DNA from: Myceligenerans salitolerans
Lineage (GTDB): Bacteria; Actinomycetota; Actinomycetes; Actinomycetales; Cellulomonadaceae
Length of the DNA stretch: 64,000 nucleotides
Direction: 5' to 3'
Assembly (NCBI RefSeq): GCF_017349295.1
Contig: NZ_JAFMPK010000005.1
Coordinates: 1 to 64,000 of the forward strand
Below, in pieces: positions 35,882 through 44,256 of this stretch. The stretch's first letter is position 1; each line of letters starts with the position of its first letter. The notes under the pieces are model-generated. The model was not told the DNA's origin, searched no databases, and was given only the letters and a program-made list of their open reading frames with translations. The position numbers and the translations under genes were made by a program.

Positions 35882-36730
35882 TCAGGCGCAGGCGGCCGGC
35901 TCCGGCGGGTTCAGCTCCTCGTTCGCCGTGTACCCGGTGCCGTCCGTGTGCGTGGCGACGAGCTCCTCCCAGGTGCCGTCGTCGATCATCTCGGTGATCG
36001 CGGCGTTGATCTCCTCGCACTGCTCGGTGCTGCCCTGCGGCAGGCCGACGCCGTAGTTCTCCTCGGAGAACGGGTTACCGACCACCTTGAACGCGGTCGG
36101 GTCCTCCTGTGCGGCGGCGAGGCCGGCGAGGATGATGTCGTCCGTGGTCACGGCGTCGACGGCGCCGGAGGCCAGGGCGGAGACACACTCGGAGTAGCCG
36201 GGGCGCTCCACGAGCTCGACGCCCTCCGCGTACTCGTCCTTGATGCGCTCGGCCGAGGTGGACCCGGTCACGGAGCACAGGTTCTTGCCCTCCAGGTCCT
36301 CCGGGCCGGTGATCGAGTCGTCGTCCGCCGCGACGAGCAGGTCCTGGCCGGCCACGAAGTACGGGCCGGCGAACTCGACGACCTCCTTGCGCTCGTCGGT
36401 GATCGAGTACGTCGCGAAGATCATGTCCACGTCGCCGTTCTGGAGCATGGTCTCGCGGTTCGCGGAGATGGCCTCCACGAACTCGATCTGGTCCTCGCCG
36501 TAGCCGAGCTTGTCGGCGACATACTTGGCGACATCGACGTCGAACCCGACGTAGTCGGCGCCCTTCTGGAGGCCGAGGCCGGGCTGGTCGTACTTGATGC
36601 CGATGGTGATCGTCTCGCCGCCACCGTCACCACCGTCGCCACCGGTATCGCCTGGTTCCGCGGTGCCGCAGGCGGACAGGGCGAGAGCGGATGCGGCGGT
36701 CAGTGCCACCGCGGTCGTGTGCTTGCGCAT
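35882..36730 (-). CDS. gluB: Glutamate-binding lipoprotein GluB
   Basis: Extracytoplasmic solute-binding protein (SBP_bac_3 type) of the glutamate uptake system. 282 residues. Lipoprotein signal with lipobox LSAC (18-21), a Gly/Asp linker, then TITIGIKYDQPGLG, GFDVDVAKYVADKLGY, SANRETMLQNGDVDMIFATYSITDERK and DLLVAADD. ATG 36730 is chosen over one ten codons upstream because it gives a proper signal (MRKHTT). A strong hairpin follows. Confidence 0.95.
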   Translation of the reverse strand: MRKHTTAVALTAASALALSACGTAEPGDTGGDGGDGGGETITIGIKYDQPGLGLQKGADYVGFDVDVAKYVADKLGYGEDQIEFVEAISANRETMLQNGDVDMIFATYSITDERKEVVEFAGPYFVAGQDLLVAADDDSITGPEDLEGKNLCSVTGSTSAERIKDEYAEGVELVERPGYSECVSALASGAVDAVTTDDIILAGLAAAQEDPTAFKVVGNPFSEENYGVGLPQGSTEQCEEINAAITEMIDDGTWEELVATHTDGTGYTANEELNPPEPAACA

Positions 36731-36807
36731 GGGTTCCCTTTCGATGATGCGGACTGTCAACTGTGTCGGGAGCTGGTGATTCTGGCTGGGCCGGGGCGGA
36801 AGCCCGG

Positions 36808-37593
36808 TCAGTGCGTCAGGATCTTCGAGAGGAAGTCCCGCGCCCGGTCGGTCCGCGGATTCGTGAAGAACTCGTCCGGCTCGGCCTCCTCCACGATCTG
36901 GCCGTCCGCCATGAAGACCACGCGGTCGGCGGCCTTCCGGGCGAACCCCATCTCATGGGTGACGACGATCATGGTCATGCCCTCCCGGGCGAGGGAGACC
37001 ATGACGTCGAGCACCTCGTTGACCATCTCCGGGTCGAGGGCCGACGTCGGCTCGTCGAAGAGCATGACCTTCGGCCGCATGGCGAGGGCGCGGGCGATGG
37101 CCACACGCTGCTGCTGGCCACCGGACAGCTGCGCCGGCATCTTGTGCGCCTGCGAGTCCACTCCTACCCGCTGCAGCAGCGTCATCGCCTCGGACTCGGC
37201 CTCGGACTTGGAGAGTCCGCGGACCTTGCGCGGCCCGAGGGTGACGTTGTCGAGGACGGTCTTGTGCGAGAACAGGTTGAACGACTGGAACACCATGCCG
37301 ACGTCGGCGCGCAGGTGTGCCAGGGCCTTGCCCTCCTCGGGCAGCGGGATGCCGTCGACGGTGATCTCACCGTCGTCGATGGTCTCCAGCCGGTTGATCG
37401 CGCGGCACAGCGTCGACTTGCCCGAGCCGGACGGGCCGATGACGACGACGACCTCACCCTGGTGGACGGTGAGCTCGATGTTCTGCAGCACGTGCAGCGC
37501 GCCGAAATGCTTGTTCACGGTGCGGAGCTCGACGAGAGGTTCGCCGAGCTCACGGGGTGCCGGGGGCGCGTCGTCGGTGGTCGCGGTGTCCAT
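36808..37593 (-). CDS. gluA: Glutamate-type ABC transporter ATP-binding protein GluA
   Basis: 261 residues. Walker [11 protein letters not shown]-loop MVFQSFNLF, signature [15 protein letters not shown], Walker [13 protein letters not shown] and switch VTHEMGFA. First gene of gluABCD. ATG 37593 has no SD; TAGGTT (37600-37605, minus strand) ends 6 nt upstream, so the operon mRNA is probably leaderless. Divergent from miaB. Glutamate is the usual substrate of this cluster in Corynebacterium and Streptomyces; a related amino acid is possible. Confidence 0.94.
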   Translation of the reverse strand: MDTATTDDAPPAPRELGEPLVELRTVNKHFGALHVLQNIELTVHQGEVVVVIGPSGSGKSTLCRAINRLETIDDGEITVDGIPLPEEGKALAHLRADVGMVFQSFNLFSHKTVLDNVTLGPRKVRGLSKSEAESEAMTLLQRVGVDSQAHKMPAQLSGGQQQRVAIARALAMRPKVMLFDEPTSALDPEMVNEVLDVMVSLAREGMTMIVVTHEMGFARKAADRVVFMADGQIVEEAEPDEFFTNPRTDRARDFLSKILTH

Positions 37594-37599
37594 CCCATG

Positions 37600-37605
37600 A
37601 ACCTA
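37600..37605 (-). promoter_or_regulatory. -10 hexamer TAGGTT, leaderless gluA start
   Basis: Minus-strand TAGGTT ends 6 nt before ATG 37593; no SD and no clear -35. Confidence 0.55.
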
Positions 37606-37742
37606 ATCGATCGTGTGTTTCGTCGCCGGGACGTCAGAGTCACGAGGACACAACGGTTCGGTAACAGATGTCCGATTATGGGCTCTTGGACTGGCCGGAT
37701 CCGGATTCCCGGGGTCCGGCGTCGTCGCCGTCCGCGGAATCG

Positions 37743-37748
37743 TAGAAT
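37743..37748 (+). promoter_or_regulatory. -10 hexamer TAGAAT, leaderless miaB start
   Basis: TAGAAT ends 7 nt before ATG 37756; no SD. Confidence 0.55.
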
Positions 37749-37755
37749 TGGCGCG

Positions 37756-39423
37756 ATGTCCACGCCCACGCTTCCCACCGCGCCCGACACCACGGTCACC
37801 GACGTCGACGCCACCGCAGGCGCCGTCTCCGAGCGGCGGACCTACCTGGTCCGCACTCTCGGCTGTCAGATGAACGTGCACGATTCCGAGCACATGGCCG
37901 GCATGCTCGAGCAGGCCGGCTACACGCGCGCGTCGAGCGAGGACGAGGCGAGCAACCACGCCGACGTGGTGGTGATCAACACCTGCGCGGTCCGCGAGAA
38001 CGCCGCGACACGCCTGTACGGGAACCTGGGCCAGCTCGCGGGCATCAAGTCGCAGCGCCCCGGGATGCAGATCGCCGTGGGCGGCTGCCTCGCGCAGAAG
38101 GACCGCGGCGCGATCGTGGAGAAGGCGCCGTGGGTCGACGTGGTCTTCGGCACCCACAACCTCGACGCCCTGCCGGTGCTGCTGGAGCGCGCCCGGCACA
38201 ACGAGAGGGCCGAGGTCGAGATCGCAGAGTCCCTCCAGGTGTTCCCCTCCACCCTGCCGACCCGTCGCGAGTCGGTCTACGCAGGCTGGGTCTCGATCTC
38301 CGTGGGCTGCAACAACACCTGCACCTTCTGCATCGTGCCGCACCTGCGTGGCAAGGAGCGCGACCGCCGGCCGGGGGAGATCCTCGCGGAGGTCGAGGCG
38401 CTCGTGGCCGCGGGCGCCGTCGAGGTGACGCTGCTCGGGCAGAACGTGAACTCCTACGGCGTCGAGTTCGGGGACCGTGGGGCCTTCGCGAAGCTGCTGC
38501 GCGCGTGCGGCGGCATCGAGGGGCTCGAGCGGGTGCGGTTCACGTCCCCGCACCCGGCCGCCTTCACGGACGACGTCATCGACGCCATGGCCGAGACGCC
38601 CAACGTCATGCCCCAGCTGCACATGCCGCTGCAGTCCGGCTCGGACCGGATCCTGCGGGCCATGCGCCGCTCCTACCGGTCCGCGAAGTTCCTCGGGATC
38701 CTCGACCGGGTGCGCGCCGCCATGCCGGACGCCGCGATCACCACGGACATCATCGTCGGCTTCCCGGGCGAGACGGAGGAGGACTTCGCCGAGACCCTGC
38801 GCGTGGTCGAGCAGGCGCGGTTCAGCTCGGCGTTCATGTTCCAGTACTCCCAGCGCCCCGGCACACCGGCGGCGACGATGGAGGGGCAGCTGCCCAAGGA
38901 GGTCGTCCAGGAGCGGTTCGAGCGGCTGCTCGCGCTGCAGGAGCGGATCTCGGCCGAGGAGTCGCAGGAGCAGATCGGTCGCACGCTCGAGGTTCTCGTC
39001 GCCGAGGGCGCGGGCAGGAAGGACGGTGCCACGCACCGCCTGAGCGGCCGTGCCCGGGACAACCGGCTCGTGCACTTCGCGCTTCCCGGGGACGGTCCCG
39101 GTGGCTCCGAGCTCCTTCCCTCCGAGCCGGCCGGTCTCGACGACCCGCGGCTGGCCGATGTCGCCGACCTCGCCCCCGGTCTCCCGCGGCCGGGGGACAC
39201 CGTGACCGTGACCGTGACCCACGCCGCACCTCACCACCTGATCGCGGACTCGGCGACCGGCGGAGCCGGTACGGGCTTCGCGGTGCGCCGTACGCGGTCG
39301 GGCGACGCCTGGGCCGCGCGGGAGAGGGCGCGTCTCGGGGGCGGCGACGACCACCACGGGCACGGCGCTCCCGCGCCCGGCGCCCCGGTCACGCTCGGCA
39401 TGCCCACCATCGGCCCGCGCTGA
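37756..39423 (+). CDS. miaB: tRNA-2-methylthio-N6-dimethylallyladenosine synthase
   Basis: Radical-SAM methylthiotransferase that modifies i6A37 made by MiaA. 555 residues. N-terminal cluster cysteines Cys37, Cys77 and Cys111 ([28 protein letters not shown]) and the radical-SAM CNNTCTFC (Cys185/189/192), then a TRAM-like C-terminal part. The tail beyond about residue 480 (Gly/His-rich) is an actinobacterial extension. The start is fixed by the -10 hexamer; an open frame runs far upstream through the gluA region. miaA is 2 kb downstream. Confidence 0.96.
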   Translation: MSTPTLPTAPDTTVTDVDATAGAVSERRTYLVRTLGCQMNVHDSEHMAGMLEQAGYTRASSEDEASNHADVVVINTCAVRENAATRLYGNLGQLAGIKSQRPGMQIAVGGCLAQKDRGAIVEKAPWVDVVFGTHNLDALPVLLERARHNERAEVEIAESLQVFPSTLPTRRESVYAGWVSISVGCNNTCTFCIVPHLRGKERDRRPGEILAEVEALVAAGAVEVTLLGQNVNSYGVEFGDRGAFAKLLRACGGIEGLERVRFTSPHPAAFTDDVIDAMAETPNVMPQLHMPLQSGSDRILRAMRRSYRSAKFLGILDRVRAAMPDAAITTDIIVGFPGETEEDFAETLRVVEQARFSSAFMFQYSQRPGTPAATMEGQLPKEVVQERFERLLALQERISAEESQEQIGRTLEVLVAEGAGRKDGATHRLSGRARDNRLVHFALPGDGPGGSELLPSEPAGLDDPRLADVADLAPGLPRPGDTVTVTVTHAAPHHLIADSATGGAGTGFAVRRTRSGDAWAARERARLGGGDDHHGHGAPAPGAPVTLGMPTIGPR

Positions 39424-39441
39424 CCAGAGGACCGCGCCGGC

Positions 39442-39476
39442 GGCGGGGACGGCCGCCACGCGTGCCGTCTCCCGCC
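39442..39476. terminator. Imperfect stem-loop between miaB and the YbjN genes
   Basis: GGCGGGGACGGC / GCCGTCTCCCGCC with one bulge and a 10-nt loop between converging genes. No T-tract. Confidence 0.45.
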
Positions 39477-39486
39477 CGGTGCCCGG

Positions 39487-40050
39487 TCAGCGTGCGTCGT
39501 CGCTGATCTCCGGTGGGGTCAGGGCGGCCACCGACGCGAAGAACTGTGCCGCGGTCACCAGTCCGCACGACACGGTCTGCGCCAGCTGGTCGTCGGTCGC
39601 GCCGTGCTCGAAGTCCACGGACACCTCCGAGTACAGCGTCAGGCCGTGCGCCTCCGACCGGGCGTACACCTTGGGCCAGATCCGTTCCCGGTTCCAGTCG
39701 TTCGTCGCCTGGAGGACGCCCAGCCGTGACGACGCCGAGAGGTTCCCGGCCCACCGCCCCCGGATCTGCAGGATCTCGTCGTGCTCACCGAGCAGCAGGA
39801 ACCAGAACCGGTTGCCGTCCCACGTGCCCGTGACGTCGCCGTCGTTGTCGACGCGGAACTTGTAGCCGCGCCGGCTCAGGTCGTCGGCGATCCGCTGGGT
39901 CGTCAGGGGGCGCGGCAGCTCGACGTCGACGTTGTCGTCGGCGACGTCTCGTGCGTCGGCGGGATGGTCCGCGGTGCGGGGGTTGAACAGCCGCGCCAGC
40001 CAGCCCGGCCTCGCCCGCCGGGAACTCAGCCGCTCGTTGTCCGGTCTCAC
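39487..40050 (-). CDS. YbjN domain protein (second of a tandem pair)
   Basis: 187 residues. YbjN/type III secretion chaperone-like fold: RPLTTQRIADDLSRRGYKFRVDNDGDVTGTWDGNRFWFLLLG, then LQATNDWNRERIWPKVYARSEAHGLTLYSEVSVDFEHGATDDQLAQTVSCGL. The GTG at 40050 overlaps the stop of the upstream paralogue (GTGA), so the two are coupled. The open frame continues upstream inside that gene. Role unknown. Confidence 0.85.
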   Translation of the reverse strand: MRPDNERLSSRRARPGWLARLFNPRTADHPADARDVADDNVDVELPRPLTTQRIADDLSRRGYKFRVDNDGDVTGTWDGNRFWFLLLGEHDEILQIRGRWAGNLSASSRLGVLQATNDWNRERIWPKVYARSEAHGLTLYSEVSVDFEHGATDDQLAQTVSCGLVTAAQFFASVAALTPPEISDDAR

Positions 40051-40646
40051 GGCGCCGACCTCAGCGGGTCCGGATACACCTCGTCGAGGTGCTCGAAGAA
40101 CATGGAGCCCGTCGTGAGTCCGCACTGAAGCAGCTGATCCAGCTGCTCGTCCGACACGCCGTGCTCCAGGTCCACGGTGACCTCCGCGTAGACCAGCACG
40201 GCGCCGTTGTCGCGCACGCAGACGTACGCCTTGGGCCAGATCCACTCGGCGTTCCAGTCGTTGCAGATCTCCAGGATCTCCTCGAGGCGCTCGATGCTCA
40301 GGTCGCGGTGCCACTGCCCGCGCACCTGCAGCACCTCGGATCCCTCGCCGACGACCAGGAAGTGGAACAGCCAGCCGTGCCACATCCCGCCGATGTCGCC
40401 CTCGGAGTCGACGAAGTAGCTGAAGTCGCTCTCGGCGAGCCAACTCGTGACCCGCTCCCGGCTGAGCGGGGTGGGCACACGTGTCGGGTCGTCGAGACCG
40501 TCGGTCAGCTCACGTAGCAGGACGCCTTCCACCTGGGACCGCAGCTCGTCGTCGGAGAGCTCCGGGGACCCGGTGCGGGGCGTGCGGCGACCGGTCGGAT
40601 CGCCTTCTTCCGCCGCCTCGCGGCGGCGTGGTCCGAAGAACCTCAC
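40047..40646 (-). CDS. YbjN domain protein (first of a tandem pair)
   Basis: 199 residues. Same fold as its downstream neighbour: TPLSRERVTSWLAESDFSYFVDSEGDIGGMWHGWLFHFLVVG and CNDWNAEWIWPKAYVCVRDNGAVLVYAEVTVDLEHGVSDEQLDQLLQCGL. The shared NDWN-x3-IWPK and DLEHG/DFEHG blocks show an old tandem duplication. GTG 40646 is leaderless: TACTGT (40653-40658, minus) ends 6 nt upstream. Possible subunits of one heterodimer (inference). Confidence 0.88.
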   Translation of the reverse strand: MRFFGPRRREAAEEGDPTGRRTPRTGSPELSDDELRSQVEGVLLRELTDGLDDPTRVPTPLSRERVTSWLAESDFSYFVDSEGDIGGMWHGWLFHFLVVGEGSEVLQVRGQWHRDLSIERLEEILEICNDWNAEWIWPKAYVCVRDNGAVLVYAEVTVDLEHGVSDEQLDQLLQCGLTTGSMFFEHLDEVYPDPLRSAP

Positions 40647-40652
40647 CGAACC

Positions 40653-40658
40653 ACAGTA
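40653..40658 (-). promoter_or_regulatory. -10 hexamer TACTGT, leaderless start
   Basis: Minus-strand TACTGT ends 6 nt before GTG 40646; no SD. Confidence 0.55.
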
Positions 40659-40731
40659 CCCGCGCTTGCCCGGCTATACCCATGGATTCGAGAAAGTCTT
40701 CTCATGGAACCGTCTAGACCACTCGTTCGAC

Positions 40732-40737
40732 TACCGT
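40732..40737 (+). promoter_or_regulatory. -10 hexamer TACCGT, leaderless start
   Basis: TACCGT ends 7 nt before GTG 40745 and so favours that start over the in-frame GTG at 40736, which it overlaps. Confidence 0.45.
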
Positions 40738-40744
40738 GAACCAG

Positions 40745-41482
40745 GTGTTCCTCCGAACCGTGATCCTGCCCGCGACAGCGCTGCTCATCCCCGGGAGCGG
40801 GGGGATCGCCGATCCCCTGGCACCCGTGCGCCTGGCGGTCTGCGCAGCGCTCGCGAGTCTGGCGGAGAACGGGCCGCCGATGGTCCTCGCGCACGGTGCG
40901 CGAGGACCACGCGGGCCCGTCGCCCTCCGGCCCTCGCTCGCGGCGGCCGGCATCGGGGACCGGATGCTGCCCGGCGACGTGACGGCTCCCTGGGCAGCTC
41001 ACGGCGGCCGGCCCACCGCGGGGACCTCGGCCTCCGTGGCGCTGCTGTGCCTGGGCATGGCGCTGGGCGAGCGGGCGGCCGGGACGCTGGTCGTGGAGGC
41101 GCCGTCCGTGGCACGGCACCACGGCACGGACACGCCCCGGGTGCTGCCCGGTGCCGTCGTCCACCGTGAGGACGGCGGCGGGACGGCGGCGGACGCGGCC
41201 GGCGCGATCGCCGCGCATCTCGCGGCGGGCGGCACCCTTGTCGTCGCGGCCGGGCGGACGCCGGGTCCCGCGGCACCGCGCCCGGGCGATCCGAACACCT
41301 CGGAGCCCGGCCCGGGAACGGGACCGGAGCTCACCCCGGGAGTGGGGGACGTGCTGACGGCGGTGGGCACGGACGGCTGGGTTCATGAGACCCGGGTGTT
41401 CCCGCAGGACCACGACCATCTGCCCGCCGAGTACCGGCTGACGACCTCGGGCCCCCGTCTCCCGCGGCCGTCCCGGGGTTAG
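40745..41482 (+). CDS. Degenerate class III extradiol dioxygenase-like protein
   Basis: 245 residues from GTG 40745. Its place between miaB and miaA is where many actinobacteria carry a DODA-type (class III extradiol dioxygenase fold) protein of unknown function. The outline agrees: TALLIPGSGG near the N terminus, SLAENGPPMVLAHGARGPRG, and TSASVALLCLGMALGERAAG. The usual metal-binding His of the N-terminal PHPP motif is missing (ATALLIPG instead), so it is probably not a dioxygenase. Assignment rests on synteny and weak resemblance. Confidence 0.65.
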   Translation: MFLRTVILPATALLIPGSGGIADPLAPVRLAVCAALASLAENGPPMVLAHGARGPRGPVALRPSLAAAGIGDRMLPGDVTAPWAAHGGRPTAGTSASVALLCLGMALGERAAGTLVVEAPSVARHHGTDTPRVLPGAVVHREDGGGTAADAAGAIAAHLAAGGTLVVAAGRTPGPAAPRPGDPNTSEPGPGTGPELTPGVGDVLTAVGTDGWVHETRVFPQDHDHLPAEYRLTTSGPRLPRPSRG

Positions 41483-41485
41483 AGT
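41480..41485 (+). promoter_or_regulatory. -10 hexamer TAGAGT, leaderless miaA start
   Basis: TAGAGT ends 7 nt before GTG 41493; its TAG doubles as the stop codon of the upstream gene. No SD. Confidence 0.55.
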
Positions 41486-41492
41486 CGCCGAC

Positions 41493-42512
41493 GTGATCGT
41501 CGTCGCCGTCGTGGGCCCCACCGCCACCGGGAAGTCGGACCTCGCGCTGGACCTCGCCGAGGCGCTCGGCCCGGGCGCGGCACGGCCCGGGGAAGGGCCG
41601 GCCCGCGGCCGGGCTCCGGCCGAGGTCGTCAACGCCGACGCCTACCAGCTCTATCGCGGCATGGACATCGGCACGGCGAAGGTGCCCCCCGGCGAACGAC
41701 GCGGGATCGAACACCACGAACTCGACCTGCTCGACCCTCGGGAGGACTCCTCCGTGGCGCGCTACCAGAGTGCCGCCCGCGCAGACCTCGACGCCATCGA
41801 CGCGCGCGGTGCGCGGGCGGTCGTCGTCGGCGGCAGCGGGCTGTACGTGCGCGCCCTGCTCGACGACATGAACTTCCCCGGCACCGACGCCGCGATCCGG
41901 ACCCACCTCGAGGAGCGCGCCGAGCAGGAGGGGCGCCGCGCCCTGCACGCGGAACTGGCGCGGCGGGATCCCGCCGCGGCCGACTCGATCGGGCCGACGA
42001 ACACGCGCCGGATCGTGCGCGCGCTGGAGGTCATCGAACTCACCGGGGCGCCCTACACCGCGAACCTGCCGCGCCAGGAGTACGTCCGGCCGACGGTCCA
42101 GATCGGCCTCGACTGCGACCGCTCCGCGCTCGACGCGCGCGTCGAGCGTCGCGTGACGCGTATGTGGGAGACAGGGCTGGTCCAGGAAGTACGGCGGCTC
42201 GCGTCGCCCGCTCAGGGCGGCACCGGTCCAGGGCTGGGGACGACGGCGGCGCGTGCCGTCGGCTACGCCGAGATCCTGGCGTGGTTCCGCGGGGAGACCG
42301 GCGAGGACGACGCGCGTGCCGCCGTCGCGGCGAACACCCGCAGGCTCGCTCGCAAGCAGATGGGCTGGTTCGGCCGCGACCCGCGTGTGCAGTGGCTGGA
42401 CGCGGGATCACCCACCCTGCTCGACGACGCGCTCGCCGTCGTCGCCGCCGCCGACGCCGGCACCCTGCCGCGTCCCGGGGACGGTCCGGTTCGCCGTACC
42501 CTTGGCGCATGA
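41493..42512 (+). CDS. miaA: tRNA dimethylallyltransferase
   Basis: Adds the dimethylallyl group to A37 of tRNAs reading U-initial codons; its product is the MiaB substrate. 339 residues. P-loop GPTATGKSDL, then NADAYQLYRGMDIGTAKVP, VVGGSGLYVRALLD and RRIVRALEV. A 20-residue Gly/Pro/Arg-rich insert (GPGAARPGEGPARGRAPAEV) separates the P-loop helix from the substrate motif, an unusual site for an insertion. The stop overlaps the dapF ATG (ATGA). Confidence 0.95.
   Translation: MIVVAVVGPTATGKSDLALDLAEALGPGAARPGEGPARGRAPAEVVNADAYQLYRGMDIGTAKVPPGERRGIEHHELDLLDPREDSSVARYQSAARADLDAIDARGARAVVVGGSGLYVRALLDDMNFPGTDAAIRTHLEERAEQEGRRALHAELARRDPAAADSIGPTNTRRIVRALEVIELTGAPYTANLPRQEYVRPTVQIGLDCDRSALDARVERRVTRMWETGLVQEVRRLASPAQGGTGPGLGTTAARAVGYAEILAWFRGETGEDDARAAVAANTRRLARKQMGWFGRDPRVQWLDAGSPTLLDDALAVVAAADAGTLPRPGDGPVRRTLGA
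42497..42502 (+). promoter_or_regulatory. -10 hexamer TACCCT inside the miaA 3' end
   Basis: TACCCT ends 6 nt before dapF ATG 42509, within the last codons of miaA. dapF may have its own leaderless transcript in addition to coupling with miaA. Confidence 0.4.
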
Positions 42513-43450
42513 AGATCGAGTTCACCAAGGGACACGGCACTCACAACGACTTCGTCCTGGTGGCCGACCCGAAGGACGAGCTCGACCTGGACGGCGACCT
42601 GGTGCGGCGCCTCACGGACCGGCGCGGTGGTGTCGGGGCCGACGGCGTCATCCGGCTCACCTCCACCGCCTCGATCGCCGGCGCGGGCGATGCGATCGGG
42701 GACGAGATCCTCGCCGAGGACTCCTCCGCCATCTGGTTCATGGACTACCGCAACGCCGACGGCTCGGTCGCCGAGATGTGCGGCAACGGGGTCCGCGTCT
42801 TCGCCGCCTTCGCGGAACGCCTCGGCTACGTCTCGTTCGGGGCCGGCGGCGGTCGCGGGCCCGACGCCTCCCGCCACGGATTCGCCCTCGGCACCCGGGC
42901 CGGGGTCAAGCGCGTACGCAAGGAGCCGAACGGCTGGTACGCGGTCGACATGGGCGCGTGGTTCCTGCCCGGTGGTGACGACGCACGCACCGCCGGATAC
43001 GACGCCGGGGTCGTGGTCCGCGGCTGGACCACCCCCCGGCCCGGGTTGTCCGTGGATCTCGGCAACCCCCACACCGTCGTCGCGCTGCCCAGCACCGACG
43101 AGCTCGACCAGCTGGACCTCACGGCGGCTCCCGAGGTCGCGCCCCTGCCCCCGCACGGCACGAACGTCGAACTGGTCGTCCCGCTCGGGGACGAGCGCGC
43201 GCCGAGCGGTGAACCCGCCGGACGTCTTCGCATGCGCGTCCACGAGCGCGGCGTGGGAGAGACGCAGTCGTGCGGTACCGGCGCCTGCGCCGCGGCGCTC
43301 GCGGTGCGCGCGTGGCAGGGCGACGGAGCGCCCGACACCTGGTTCGTCGAGGTCCCCGGCGGTGAGGTCCGGGTGCGTGCGCTCGGCGACGGGCACGTCG
43401 AGCTCGCCGGGCCGGCCGAACTCGTGTTCTCGGGGTCCTTCGAGGTCTGA
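42509..43450 (+). CDS. dapF: Diaminopimelate epimerase
   Basis: Converts LL- to meso-diaminopimelate for peptidoglycan and lysine. 313 residues. First catalytic Cys in EMCGNGVRVFAAF, second in ETQSCGTGACAAAL; also GHGTHNDFVLV and DLGNPHTVV. ATG 42509 gives MKIEFTKGHG. Together with dapB and dapA, three genes of the pathway are in this window. Converges with the RsmC-like gene 27 bp away. Confidence 0.96.
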   Translation: MKIEFTKGHGTHNDFVLVADPKDELDLDGDLVRRLTDRRGGVGADGVIRLTSTASIAGAGDAIGDEILAEDSSAIWFMDYRNADGSVAEMCGNGVRVFAAFAERLGYVSFGAGGGRGPDASRHGFALGTRAGVKRVRKEPNGWYAVDMGAWFLPGGDDARTAGYDAGVVVRGWTTPRPGLSVDLGNPHTVVALPSTDELDQLDLTAAPEVAPLPPHGTNVELVVPLGDERAPSGEPAGRLRMRVHERGVGETQSCGTGACAAALAVRAWQGDGAPDTWFVEVPGGEVRVRALGDGHVELAGPAELVFSGSFEV

Positions 43451-43477
43451 CGGACGTTCGACCCCGCGCCGTTCGGC

Positions 43478-44098
43478 TCAGCCGGCCGCGGAGACCCGCA
43501 GGATCCGGAAGCCCTTCGACGACGCCTCCCGGTCCACGGCGAGATCCAGCGCGTCGCCCAGCCACCGGGCGAGGGAGTCGGCGCCGAGGTTCTTCTGCAC
43601 CACGAGCCACGCGTCCGCGCCCGGCGCCAGCCGGGGCAGCCACCGGCCGAGCAGCTCGTGCAGTGCGACCTTGCCGATCCGGATCGGCGGGTTCGACCAC
43701 ACGGCGGAGAACCGCACGTCGTCCGGCACCTCGCCGGGCGTGACCGCACGGACGTTGCCCAGCCCGAGGCGAGCGGCGTTGCGCCGCACGAGGTCCAGCG
43801 CCCGCTCGTTCACGTCCACGGCCCAGACGCGCGCCGCCGGACTCTCCGACGCCATGGTCAGCGCCAGCGGACCCCAGCCGCACCCCAGATCCAGCAGGTC
43901 CCCGTCCGGCGGTGGCGGCACCTCGTCCAGCAGCACACGGGTGCCCTTGTCGACGCCGCCCGGCGAGAACACGCCGGCCGCAACCTCGACCTCGACCTCC
44001 CGCCCGGCGATCGGCACCGTGATGGTGCGCAGGTCCCCGGCGGAGGCGGGCCGCGCGCTGAAGTAGTGGTCGGGGTGTCCGACGTCGTCCTGGGGCAC
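43478..44098 (-). CDS. RsmC-like class I methyltransferase
   Basis: 206 residues, a single-domain member of the RsmC/RlmG (MTS) family. SAM motif DLGCGWG (70-76), AVDVNERAL, and the catalytic SNPPIRIGK (NPP at 136-138). E. coli RsmC makes m2G1207 in 16S rRNA using a duplicated domain; this short form is the common actinobacterial type and its target is presumably rRNA guanine N2 (inference). Leaderless: TAGGAT (44105-44110, minus) ends 6 nt before GTG 44098. Divergent from hflX. Confidence 0.88.
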   Translation of the reverse strand: MPQDDVGHPDHYFSARPASAGDLRTITVPIAGREVEVEVAAGVFSPGGVDKGTRVLLDEVPPPPDGDLLDLGCGWGPLALTMASESPAARVWAVDVNERALDLVRRNAARLGLGNVRAVTPGEVPDDVRFSAVWSNPPIRIGKVALHELLGRWLPRLAPGADAWLVVQKNLGADSLARWLGDALDLAVDREASSKGFRILRVSAAG

Positions 44099-44104
44099 GT
44101 TCAG

Positions 44105-44110
44105 ATCCTA
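44105..44110 (-). promoter_or_regulatory. -10 hexamer TAGGAT, leaderless start
   Basis: Minus-strand TAGGAT ends 6 nt before GTG 44098; no SD. Confidence 0.55.
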
Positions 44111-44256
44111 GGAGACCCCGGGAACGCCCGGCTCACCACGACTCCGCGACCACCCTCCCGCGCGGTGGGGAGCCGCCGCGGGAAATTCCCATGGAACCGG
44201 GACGAGAACACGTGGGATCCTTGTTGTAGAAGACGTCACCCAGAGAAAGGCAGTAC

